8,386 nt of DNA from Candidatus Eiseniibacteriota bacterium (lineage in GTDB: Bacteria > Joyebacterota > Joyebacteria > Joyebacterales > Joyebacteraceae), in the NCBI GenBank assembly GCA_030639555.1, contig DAOWCM010000083.1, positions 1-8,386 on the forward strand, in the 5' to 3' direction. The notes beneath the pieces are model-generated. The model was not told the origin of the DNA and did no database searches. It was given only the letters and a program-made list of their open reading frames with translations. Made by a program: the position numbers and the translations under genes. Below are positions 1 to 6,424 of the stretch, one piece after another (position 1 is the stretch's first letter; each line of letters opens with the position of its first letter).

Positions 1-1890
1 GCCTCCTCCACCACCCCCGCCACCGCCGCCGGTGCCGCCTCCGCCCGTGCCGCTCGCCGTGCTCATGGCGCTGCCCGCGACGGCGACCATGCTGGTCATA
101 CCCGCGGCCAGTCCGGAGATGCTCCCGCCTATGCCTTCGCCCGCCCTGGCGACCGACCCTATGTACCATCCCGCGCCGAACGACCGGCCTGCGGCCGACT
201 CCATCTGCGGAATGTGGGGCTCGAGCGCCTTCAGCACCTTGTCGGCGACGCCAAGCGCGACGGCGTAGACCAGGAAATGCTCCCACAGTGTCAGCGAAGC
301 GGGCGGCGCTTCCTTAAGCTCGGAGAAGTGGAGAAGATACCGCTTGAGCGCCTTCCACTGCTTGAACTCGAGCGCGGCCTGTGGCGAGCGCCGTTTGATC
401 AGGCTCGCCAGCGGAATCGTCGCCGCGCCCATCATCATGCCTATGACCGCGAACGGAGACTGGAAGAAGGCGGCCAGAGCCACGCCGGCGCCCATCACCA
501 CGCCGCCGATGATCATGCTGACGATCATCATGGTCGTGCCCTTCTTCTCGAAGTCGCCGCGCTCCTTGGCCAGGTCCTTCACCCTCTCTTTCCAGGACTT
601 GAACCAGCGGTGGAACTCGGTCGAGTGCTTCTGCGCTTCCTTCTTGAACTCGTGGAGGGAGATCGTGTCCGCTCCCGTCGCGCACTCCCTGGAGAAGATG
701 AACCGCAGGAGGTCGCGCTCGTAGGAGGCCAGCTCCAGGAGTTCCCTGTTGGACGCCATTTTGAGGATGTAGTCGTACTCGGGCGTCCCGCCAAGCTTCT
801 CCAGGAAGCCGCGGTCCTCTTGTTTCACCTCCTCGATCGTCAGATACCCGCGCCTGGCGAGATCCATGATGGTCCCGACCATGTCGCCCGACCCGACCAT
901 CCCCGAAGTCATCAGGTAGCCGACCAGCGCCGGTTGACGCTCGGAAGGCAGCTCCCGGAAGTAGTCCCCCTCGAATCTGACGTCGTGCTCACGACCGAAG
1001 CGCACGAAGAGGACCGTCCAGACGAGCAGCGCCACCACGCCCAGCACAATGGCCACGATGGCAGCGAGCCGCGCCCGCTCCGCATGCCGCGCCACGTACT
1101 CCTGGGCGGCGATACGTCGCGTATTCGCGTCCTCGGCCCACTTCTTCTCTTCTGCAAACGCGCTGTCCCATATGTCCCCGGACGCCTTGCTGGTTGCGCC
1201 CGGCACCAGCTCGGGCGGGAACAGGACTCTCATTTCAACGAACTTCCCGGGCCGCAGGTTCGTCACGCGGAAGCTGACAGCGTCGTCCTCGATCCAGTAC
1301 TCGCTGGTCAGCTCCGTGTGCAGCCACGCGCGCACGCGGTCCTTGTCGGCGCCAGGCGGGAGGTGGATCGTGCCCGTCACCTCTCTGGTCGGCACGTCAC
1401 AGTCCTCGCCGATGAACCTCCAGTAGAGCTGCGCGTAGTCATCGTAGACGGTGACCACGTCGTGCACGACGTAGGAGATGTCGAACGTGCGCGTCTCATC
1501 ATCCGCGCGGTAGAACCACTTCCCGTAGACGCAGTTGCCCGGGTAGTTGTACGAGACCCAGTATGAGTCGGGCGGCTTGCTGTCGTCGAGCGAACGGGGG
1601 TCGCCCAGCGTGAACGGACGACCGCCCTCGCCAATCACGAAGTCCGTGATATCAACCATGTTACCGCCCGCGGTCCTCACCTTATCGACCTGGTAGAAGG
1701 CCCAGGTGAAATCGCCGTCGAACTCGTAGCTCCGAGCCTCGCGGAACTCGAAGCTGCCGTCCGGGCGGACGGTCACGTCGATGCTGACCTCAGGGAAGTA
1801 ATAGTCCTTCGCCTCGGCCGGGGCCGACACGCCGGCGAGAACGGCGGCCGTCAGGACGACGGCGATGAAGATCCCTCTGAGTCTGCGCAT
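1..1890 (-). CDS. DUF2207 family membrane protein with glycine-rich C-terminal tail (3' end outside window)
   Basis: The frame is open from an ATG at 1890 to the window edge, giving 630 residues and no stop codon. A ribosome binding site GGAGGT (1896-1901) lies 5 nt before the ATG. Residues 1-27 look like a signal peptide (RRLRG, a hydrophobic core, then APAEA|KD). Residues 28 to about 250 form the extracytoplasmic DUF2207 domain. A transmembrane helix follows at about 285-306. Next comes the family hallmark FRELPSERQPALVGYLM (321-337) with the LARRGYLTIEE segment (344-354), probably a cytoplasmic winged-helix-like part. Two more hydrophobic segments lie at about 464-484 and 488-507. The tail from about 590 is small-residue rich and ends in GGGGT plus at least ten glycines. 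DUF2207 (YciQ-like) proteins have no firmly established function and often sit near lemA, which would be downstream of this window. The family assignment is confident; the role is unknown. Confidence 0.9.
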   Translation of the reverse strand, partial: MRRLRGIFIAVVLTAAVLAGVSAPAEAKDYYFPEVSIDVTVRPDGSFEFREARSYEFDGDFTWAFYQVDKVRTAGGNMVDITDFVIGEGGRPFTLGDPRSLDDSKPPDSYWVSYNYPGNCVYGKWFYRADDETRTFDISYVVHDVVTVYDDYAQLYWRFIGEDCDVPTREVTGTIHLPPGADKDRVRAWLHTELTSEYWIEDDAVSFRVTNLRPGKFVEMRVLFPPELVPGATSKASGDIWDSAFAEEKKWAEDANTRRIAAQEYVARHAERARLAAIVAIVLGVVALLVWTVLFVRFGREHDVRFEGDYFRELPSERQPALVGYLMTSGMVGSGDMVGTIMDLARRGYLTIEEVKQEDRGFLEKLGGTPEYDYILKMASNRELLELASYERDLLRFIFSRECATGADTISLHEFKKEAQKHSTEFHRWFKSWKERVKDLAKERGDFEKKGTTMMIVSMIIGGVVMGAGVALAAFFQSPFAVIGMMMGAATIPLASLIKRRSPQAALEFKQWKALKRYLLHFSELKEAPPASLTLWEHFLVYAVALGVADKVLKALEPHIPQMESAAGRSFGAGWYIGSVARAGEGIGGSISGLAAGMTSMVAVAGSAMSTASGTGGGGTGGGGGGGGGG

Positions 1891-1895
1891 TACTG

Positions 1896-1901
1896 ACCTC
1901 C
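1896..1901 (-). promoter_or_regulatory. Ribosome binding site of the DUF2207 gene
   Basis: Reads GGAGGT on the minus strand, with 5 nt (CAGTA) before the ATG at 1890. It fixes the start of the DUF2207 gene. Confidence 0.75.
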
Positions 1902-1905
1902 GATT

Positions 1906-1920
1906 GCATGAGTCACATGC
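1906..1920. repeat. Inverted repeat GCATG-agtca-CATGC in the DUF2207 leader
   Basis: A perfect 5-bp inverted repeat with a 5-nt centre lies just upstream of the GGAGGT of the DUF2207 gene. It could form a small hairpin in the mRNA leader next to the ribosome binding site, or serve as a half-site pair for a dimeric regulator. Short repeats of this size also arise by chance, so function is unproven. Confidence 0.35.
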
Positions 1921-2016
1921 GGGGCGGGCCGCTGCGGTCCGTGGCAAGCGTCCGTGAGCCCGGGCACGCCGGCCGCAGCCTGGAGCGCCCGGGGCCACAT
2001 CTTTCCCGCTCGCCCA

Positions 2017-2044
2017 AAGTTACCACGACATGACGCTCGTTCAA
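2017..2044 (-). promoter_or_regulatory. Weak sigma70-like promoter candidate for the DUF2207 gene
   Basis: On the minus strand TTGAAC (2044-2039) is followed after 16 nt by TAACTT (2022-2017). The -35 box matches four of six consensus bases and the -10 box three of six. This would leave a leader of roughly 120 nt before the ATG at 1890. It is the best match I found in the divergent region, but the promoter consensus of this organism is unknown and the match may be chance. Confidence 0.2.
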
Positions 2045-2110
2045 GAGACACTTTCGGCCATTGCTCCCCCGTTGCGGGCCGCGGACGGGCACCGCGGGCC
2101 GTGCTCGTTT

Positions 2111-2122
2111 GAATCTTGATTC
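2111..2122. repeat. Inverted repeat GAATC-tt-GATTC upstream of the sulfotransferase gene
   Basis: A perfect 5-2-5 palindrome whose end lies 29 nt before the ATG at 2152. It is AT-rich in a GC-rich surrounding, and could be an operator or promoter element. The possible alternative TTG start at 2116 falls inside it. Function is inference only. Confidence 0.35.
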
Positions 2123-2151
2123 GGGAGAAGCGCTGCCGTAACCTGCTTCTC

Positions 2152-3042
2152 ATGTCAGATACGCGGAGCAAGGGCGGAAAATTCGCAGTGGCGGCCAGGA
2201 AACGCGCGTGCAGACTGACGTGTCGGCTGGGCAGGAAGCCCATCCTCCGGCGGCCCATCTTCATCGTCGGCTGCGGAAGATCGGGGACGACCATCCTGGG
2301 CGACACGCTCGCCGTCCACACATCGGTGACCTACCTGAACGAGTATCGCCGGCTGTGGGCCGACGCCTATCCCGCGACGGACGTGTGGTCCGAGAGGGCG
2401 AGGAAGCGAGGGGGACGCCTTGACCTCACCGAGTCCGCCTGCACTCCGGAGCGGAACAGGCGACTCACGATCAATTTCTACTGCGAAACCTTCGCGACCG
2501 GCAGGCCGCAGCTGGTCGAGAAGCTCCCCATCAACAACTTTCGGCTACCGTTCATCGACGCGGCCTTCCCCGACGCGCTCTTCGTGCATCTTCTCAGGAA
2601 CGGCCTCGAGGTCGCCAGGTCGATCGAGAGGATGCCGGTGGAGAGCCAGTGGTATGGGCACGACGACTACAAGTGGAGACTGCTCGAGGAGTACGCGGGG
2701 CGGCGCGAGCGCTACCGTGACCTCCCGGTCCTGTGCGACACCGTGCGTCACCGGGGTCTTCTCGAATGGAGGTTGTCCGTCGAAACGGCGGTCGAGTTCC
2801 TCGACACACTGCCCGCGGAGCGCCACGTCAGCCTCACGTACGAGGAACTCCTCGACAGGCCGGTCGAAGTCGTCCGGCGAATCGAGGAGTTCGCTGGCCT
2901 CGCTCCAAGCAAGACCGTTCACAGCTTCGCGGAGGCCAATCTCCAGAGGAGGTCTCCGAAGATCGACGTTACCCACCTGTCCGACGTCGAGGAGCGCCTG
3001 GCGGGCGATCTGATGCGACGCCTGGGTTACCTGGCGACGTAG
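2152..3042 (+). CDS. PAPS-dependent sulfotransferase family protein
   Basis: The protein has 296 residues from the ATG at 2152. Family members transfer a sulfuryl group from 3'-phosphoadenylyl sulfate (PAPS) to a sugar, lipid or protein acceptor. The 5'-phosphosulfate loop is visible as RPIFIVGCGRSGTT (about residues 34-47). The 3'-phosphate motif is LLRNGLEVARS (about 147-157), with the usual Arg and Ser. Near the C-terminus, YEELLDRPVEVVRRIEEFAG is typical of the fold (about 230-249). The basic N-terminus (KFAVAARKRACRLTCRLGRK) is not a clear membrane anchor, so the enzyme is probably cytoplasmic. Neither the ATG nor an in-frame TTG at 2116, which would add 12 residues, has a clear ribosome binding site; I prefer the ATG. 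It is alone on the plus strand, without glycosyltransferase or sulfate-activation genes nearby, so the acceptor cannot be predicted. Confidence 0.85.
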   Translation: MSDTRSKGGKFAVAARKRACRLTCRLGRKPILRRPIFIVGCGRSGTTILGDTLAVHTSVTYLNEYRRLWADAYPATDVWSERARKRGGRLDLTESACTPERNRRLTINFYCETFATGRPQLVEKLPINNFRLPFIDAAFPDALFVHLLRNGLEVARSIERMPVESQWYGHDDYKWRLLEEYAGRRERYRDLPVLCDTVRHRGLLEWRLSVETAVEFLDTLPAERHVSLTYEELLDRPVEVVRRIEEFAGLAPSKTVHSFAEANLQRRSPKIDVTHLSDVEERLAGDLMRRLGYLAT

Positions 3043-3060
3043 GCCTCACTCTGCCTGCCC

Positions 3061-3076
3061 GGCCCTCCCGCGGGCC
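3061..3076. terminator. Weak hairpin in the convergent gap, possible bidirectional terminator
   Basis: GGCCC (3061-3065) and GGGCC (3072-3076) can pair around a 6-nt loop, between the stop codons of the convergent sulfotransferase and pmbA genes. There is no T-tract on either side, so intrinsic termination is doubtful. Its position is its main support. Confidence 0.3.
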
Positions 3077-3090
3077 ACGAATCCCCTGAG

Positions 3091-4437
3091 CTAGCCCTTC
3101 GACGAGATCGACACATCCCTGAGCAGCAGATGCGGGTAGTGGTGGCTCCCGATGAAGCCCATCAGCCCGACTCTGGTCACCTCACTCGACAGGTCCACCA
3201 GCTGGTCCTTCAGCAGCTTGTAGATGTTGCCGGCGATCATCGTGTCCTTGACGCGGCCGACGATTGTCCCGCCCTCCACCTTGAAGCCGAACGCCACGTT
3301 CCCCGAGAAATCCCCGGCGACCAGGTTGCCCATCATGATGCCCATGATGCTGTCGACGATCACGCCGTCGCCGACCCCGGCCAGCAGCTCGGCGTAGGGC
3401 GTATCCCCCCCGGCCATCTCCCAGTTCGTGATCTCGGACGCCGGCATCTTCCCGAGGTCCTTGGTCTGGATCAGGCGCTTTAGCTTGAGCCCGTTCCCGG
3501 TAGCGGGAAGGTCCAGCTTCGCCGCCGTGCGAAGGTCGGTCAGGAAGCTCCGGAGCACCCCGCTCTCGACCAGCGTTGTCCTCTGCATGGGGACGCCCTC
3601 GTCGTCGAAGAGCGCCGAGCTGTAACCGGTCTCCATGAGCCCGTCATCGTAGAGCGACACGCGCTCGTCGAAAACAGTCTCGCCCAACTTACCGGTCAGA
3701 GGCGATATGCCTCTGTCCACGATCGAGCCGTCGACGCCGTAGTTCATGGTCAGCATCACGTCCGCGACCGCCCGAGGCGTGAGGATCACCGTCGTGGGAC
3801 CGCCCTTAACGTTGACGTTCGTCCGCCCGTTTCGGAAGTCCTCGATGGTCTCGTCGACCAGCTTCGAGCCGCCGGCGTCCATCGCGGTCCCGCCGTAGTA
3901 GCCGCCGGCATCGAGCATGTTGTCGCCCTCGATCAGCCTGCCCCCGACGTAGAACTGGTAGAGCGTGCGCTCCTGTGTGCTCTCGAATCCCTCGGACGTC
4001 GCAACGCTCACCGTCTGGATCCTGCGTTTCGTTCCGGACTCCGCGTTGATCTCACCCTCGTAGTCCAGGATCTTCGCAATGGCGTCCTCGGAGCGCTTCA
4101 TCATCTCCTCGATGGAGAGCTCCTTGACGCGCTCATCGACCAGCTTCGAGCCGGCGACGTCGGTGGCGCCCGCGAACGCGAACTCCACGGTCTCGCCGCA
4201 CGCGGACGTCGCGATCGCGTCATCGACCAGACGGTCCAGCCCGTCGCCCTTCGTCGTCGTCGCGAAGCCCATGCGCCCGTCCTTGACCAGCCGCAGCGCG
4301 AATCCTGTCTCCTCCGTGTTGGAGAGGTTCTTGAGCTTCGAGGCCTCGTACTCCACCTCGGTCTCGAGGGAGTTCAGGTAGAAGACCTCACAGCGCTCGG
4401 CTCCCTTTGCCAGAGCTTTCTCGATGATCTCCCTCAC
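3091..4437 (-). CDS. pmbA: PmbA/TldE, non-catalytic partner of the TldD metalloprotease
   Basis: The protein has 448 residues, close to E. coli PmbA (450). PmbA (TldE) pairs with TldD in a heteromeric zinc protease that degrades or processes small unfolded peptides, known for microcin B17 maturation and CcdA turnover. The N-terminal part has the family pattern (KLKNLSNTEETGFALRL). The C-terminal part carries GDFSGNVAFGFKVEGG, followed by VKDTMIAGNIYKLL (about residues 375-409). The HExxxH motif present in TldD is absent at the corresponding place, as expected for PmbA. I choose GTG 4437 because GGAGGT (4445-4450) lies 7 nt upstream. An in-frame GTG at 4446 would add three residues and overlap tldD by 8 bp, but it abuts the Shine-Dalgarno sequence. 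It directly follows tldD, which supports coupled synthesis of the two subunits. Confidence 0.93.
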   Translation of the reverse strand: MREIIEKALAKGAERCEVFYLNSLETEVEYEASKLKNLSNTEETGFALRLVKDGRMGFATTTKGDGLDRLVDDAIATSACGETVEFAFAGATDVAGSKLVDERVKELSIEEMMKRSEDAIAKILDYEGEINAESGTKRRIQTVSVATSEGFESTQERTLYQFYVGGRLIEGDNMLDAGGYYGGTAMDAGGSKLVDETIEDFRNGRTNVNVKGGPTTVILTPRAVADVMLTMNYGVDGSIVDRGISPLTGKLGETVFDERVSLYDDGLMETGYSSALFDDEGVPMQRTTLVESGVLRSFLTDLRTAAKLDLPATGNGLKLKRLIQTKDLGKMPASEITNWEMAGGDTPYAELLAGVGDGVIVDSIMGIMMGNLVAGDFSGNVAFGFKVEGGTIVGRVKDTMIAGNIYKLLKDQLVDLSSEVTRVGLMGFIGSHHYPHLLLRDVSISSKG

Positions 4438-4438
4438 G

Positions 4439-5809
4439 TTACTCACCTCCGATCACGACGTTCTGGATTCTGACGTGCGGCGAGCCGTCGCTGACGGGCA
4501 ACGGGAACTGGCCGGCCTTGCCGCACCCGCCCGGTCCGTCGTGGATCTCAAGATCGTCGCCGAGCATGTCGATGTCCTTCAGTGTCTTGAAGACGTTCCC
4601 GGTGAGCGTCACGTCGCGAACCCTCTCGGCCAGCTTACCGTCGCGGATCATGAATGCGGTCCCCGCGGTGAACGTGAACATCTCGCCGTTGGTCTGTCCG
4701 CCGGAGGCCGTGATCGCGTAGATACCCAGCGACGTTCCGGCAATCATGTCGTCGAAACTCGAATCGCCGGCCTCGATGCACGTGTTGCGCATGCGGCACA
4801 CGGGCGGATAGCGGTAGTCGATGCACCTGGCGCTGCCGGTGGGCCGCTCCCCCATCTTGCCGGCCGTCTCGCGGGAGTGCAGCCTGCCCGAGAGCTTGCC
4901 GTTTGTGATGAGGTACGTTTTCTCGGTCCGCACGCCCTCGTCGTCGTAGACAACGTGGCCCCTCAGGCCCTTGTCCAATCCTGTGTCGTAGACGTTGAGG
5001 AACGGCCGCCCGAACTCGCGTCCCAGGACCATGACCTTCTGTAAATTCTTGTCCTCGTAGACGTTGTCGCCCTCAGACAGATGGCCGAACGCCTCGTGAA
5101 TGAACACGCCGGCCAGACGCGGGTCGAGAACGACCGTGTATTCACCACCCTTGACCTTGGGCGCGTCCAGCTTCTCGACGGCCACGTCGCACGCCTCCGC
5201 GACCTTGCCCTCGAGCCCGAGCGCGACGCCGAAGTCGTCGGTCGAACCGAACGCCACCCAGAAGGACTGGGAGTCGCCGTCTCGCGCGGTCATCGCGGCC
5301 ACCGCCCCACCGAGGTCGATTCGCTCCTGGTAGACCATCGCGCCTTCGCTGCTGCCGAACCACCGTTTGTGGAACCGGTCGAAGTAGCGGACGGACGAAC
5401 TGGCAATCTCCTCGTGATGACCCAGAATCTGCTTGTTGTAGGCGCGGAAGATCTCGACCTTCCGCTCGAGAGGAACCTCACGCGGGTCGCTCTTGAGATC
5501 GAGCGTGACGTCGTCGCGGATCGGCTCGACGTCGGCCAGCTGATTTCTGTCCTTGCCCACGAGCTTCGCCTGGTCTATCGCGTGCTGCGCGAACTCCTCA
5601 ATGCGGTCCACGCTGTTGAAAGATGCGAACCCCCACCCACCCTGATTGAGCGCGCGGACGTTCCCGCCGAAGTCGACCTTCTTCCCGAGATCCGTGAGCT
5701 GCGGGCCGGTGAACTGGACCCTCGACTCCTCGGTCTCCTCGATGTGCACCTCGAGGTAATCACACTGAGAGGAGAACTTCTTGAGCACCTGCTCCAATCT
5801 GTCCTTCAT
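4439..5809 (-). CDS. tldD: TldD metalloprotease catalytic subunit
   Basis: The protein has 456 residues. TldD is the catalytic half of the TldD-PmbA heteromeric peptidase, which cleaves peptides threaded into an enclosed cavity in the cytoplasm. The zinc motif HEAFGHLSEGD is plain, with His238, Glu239 and His243. The C-terminal GPGGCGKAGQ motif supplies Cys429, matching the conserved Cys near the metal in TldD proteins, followed by GSPHVRIQNVVIGG. The ATG at 5809 has GGGGAG 5 nt upstream (5815-5820). It is followed after one base by pmbA, the standard partner. An oddity is three cysteines in 16 residues (Cys329, Cys338, Cys344) around the YPPVCRMRNTC segment. As I recall the family, this segment usually reads more like PMVRMTNTY. 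No obvious precursor-peptide gene is present in the window, so a general proteolytic role is the default. Confidence 0.95.
   Translation of the reverse strand: MKDRLEQVLKKFSSQCDYLEVHIEETEESRVQFTGPQLTDLGKKVDFGGNVRALNQGGWGFASFNSVDRIEEFAQHAIDQAKLVGKDRNQLADVEPIRDDVTLDLKSDPREVPLERKVEIFRAYNKQILGHHEEIASSSVRYFDRFHKRWFGSSEGAMVYQERIDLGGAVAAMTARDGDSQSFWVAFGSTDDFGVALGLEGKVAEACDVAVEKLDAPKVKGGEYTVVLDPRLAGVFIHEAFGHLSEGDNVYEDKNLQKVMVLGREFGRPFLNVYDTGLDKGLRGHVVYDDEGVRTEKTYLITNGKLSGRLHSRETAGKMGERPTGSARCIDYRYPPVCRMRNTCIEAGDSSFDDMIAGTSLGIYAITASGGQTNGEMFTFTAGTAFMIRDGKLAERVRDVTLTGNVFKTLKDIDMLGDDLEIHDGPGGCGKAGQFPLPVSDGSPHVRIQNVVIGGE
4445..4450 (-). promoter_or_regulatory. Ribosome binding site of pmbA inside the end of tldD
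   Basis: GGAGGT is formed by the last Gly-Gly codons of tldD. It stands 7 nt before the GTG at 4437, after the tldD TAA and one extra base. This selects GTG 4437 over GTG 4446 and suggests translational coupling of the two subunits. Confidence 0.65.
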
Positions 5810-5825
5810 AGGATCTCCCCCTGCC

Positions 5826-5841
5826 GCCGTCCGAGGACGGC
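5826..5841 (-). repeat. Perfect inverted repeat in the osmC-tldD gap
   Basis: GCCGTC and GACGGC pair around a 4-nt loop (seven pairs if the loop is reduced to 2 nt). It sits 5 nt upstream of the GGGGAG ribosome binding site of tldD and downstream of the osmC stop. A wider pairing of TGCCGCC with GGCGGCA around the same place is also possible. There is no T-tract, so it is more likely a leader hairpin, or a factor-assisted end of the upstream transcript, than a classical terminator. Confidence 0.4.
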
Positions 5842-5895
5842 CGTTGTGGGGGCGGCATCCGCGCTCTGGGCGGACGACGCCACGTCACGGTAGCT

Positions 5896-6312
5896 CTAGT
5901 CGTTGACCAACGTTATCTTATGACTCATCTCAACGGGCTCGCGGAGCGACCCGCCTACGCTGCAGTACTTCTCCTCGGAGAGCTTCACGGCCTTCTCGAC
6001 CTTCGCGGGCGAGAGTCCCTTTCCCTTGATGATGTACTCCACCTCAATGCTCGCGTACTTCGCGGGGTAGGTTTTGGTCTTCTCCGCTCTGACGATGATC
6101 TCCACGTCCTCGACGGGCTCGCGCATCTTCTTGAGGATCTCCACCGTGTCGCTGCCCGTGCAGCCGGCAAGCCCCCAGAGCGGCAGCTCCGCGGGGCGGA
6201 AGCCATCCCCCTCTCCCCCGACCTCTTTGCTCCAGTCCATCCTGACGGTGTGACCCTCGCCGTCCTTTCCCTCAAACTTCCAGCCGCCTATCCACTTCGC
6301 CCTGACCTCCAA
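5896..6312 (-). CDS. OsmC/Ohr family thiol protein
   Basis: The protein has 138 residues, the usual length for OsmC-like proteins. Members with the two-cysteine site reduce organic hydroperoxides in the cytoplasm as dimers; others have no assigned substrate. Both cysteines are visible: Cys51 in WGLAGCTGSDTVEIL and Cys117 in EEKYCSVGGSL. The N-terminal strands read VRAKWIGGWKFEGKDGEGH, as in the YhfA/OsmC-like branch rather than classical Ohr. I accept the unusual TTG start at 6312 because GGAGGT (6319-6324) lies 6 nt upstream. The nearby ATG at 6326 is in another frame and no other start fits. It lies between the barrel gene (112-bp gap) and tldD (86-bp gap). The peroxidase activity is inferred from the cysteines only. 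Confidence 0.88.
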   Translation of the reverse strand: MEVRAKWIGGWKFEGKDGEGHTVRMDWSKEVGGEGDGFRPAELPLWGLAGCTGSDTVEILKKMREPVEDVEIIVRAEKTKTYPAKYASIEVEYIIKGKGLSPAKVEKAVKLSEEKYCSVGGSLREPVEMSHKITLVND

Positions 6313-6318
6313 GCCGGC

Positions 6319-6324
6319 ACCTCC
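6319..6324 (-). promoter_or_regulatory. Ribosome binding site selecting a TTG start for the OsmC-like gene
   Basis: GGAGGT lies 6 nt before the TTG at 6312. A full Shine-Dalgarno match at ideal spacing is the main reason to accept the TTG. An ATG at 6326 overlaps this site but is out of frame. Confidence 0.65.
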
Positions 6325-6393
6325 ATGGGGTTCGTGTGCTGTCGCCTGTGTGTGTGAGTGTTGTCGGTGCTTGAGTCGCCCGTACCCGACACG

Positions 6394-6418
6394 GCGCGGG
6401 CCCCTGCTCGGACCGCGC
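6394..6418 (-). terminator. GC-rich hairpin after the barrel gene, possible terminator
   Basis: GCGCGG (6418-6413) and CCGCGC (6399-6394) can pair 6 nt after the stop codon of the barrel gene, with partial extra pairing inside. No T-run follows, so it may end or stabilise the cutA-barrel transcript rather than act as a strong intrinsic terminator. Confidence 0.3.
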
Positions 6419-6424
6419 GCTGCC

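Larger units (their letters stand above)
1891..2151. other. Divergent intergenic region between the DUF2207 and sulfotransferase genes
   Basis: This 261-bp stretch must hold the promoters of both flanking divergent genes. It contains the inverted repeats at 1906-1920 and 2111-2122. The octamer GCGGGCCG occurs three times (1924-1931, 2074-2081, 2094-2101), the last two exactly 20 bp apart. I see no convincing small gene or RNA gene here; the open frames that cross it are not supported. Confidence 0.6.

Noticed and set aside
214..1566. Long plus-strand open frame of 450 codons
   Set aside because: It lies opposite the DUF2207 gene. Its protein is rich in Arg, His, Leu and Val with no recognisable domain, as expected from the complement of a GC-rich gene.
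1890..2321. Minus-strand open frame of 143 codons over the divergent region
   Set aside because: It starts inside the sulfotransferase gene on the opposite strand, covers the P-loop coding region, ends at the DUF2207 start, and shows no domain.
5081..5893. Plus-strand open frame of 270 codons across tldD
   Set aside because: It is antisense to a strongly conserved TldD sequence; composition is the typical GC-rich antisense type and no family is recognisable.
6362..6391. TGTCGG ... CCGACA inverted repeat before the osmC-like gene
   Set aside because: The 18-nt loop and the lack of a T-tract or further pairing make it too weak to list as a terminator or operator.
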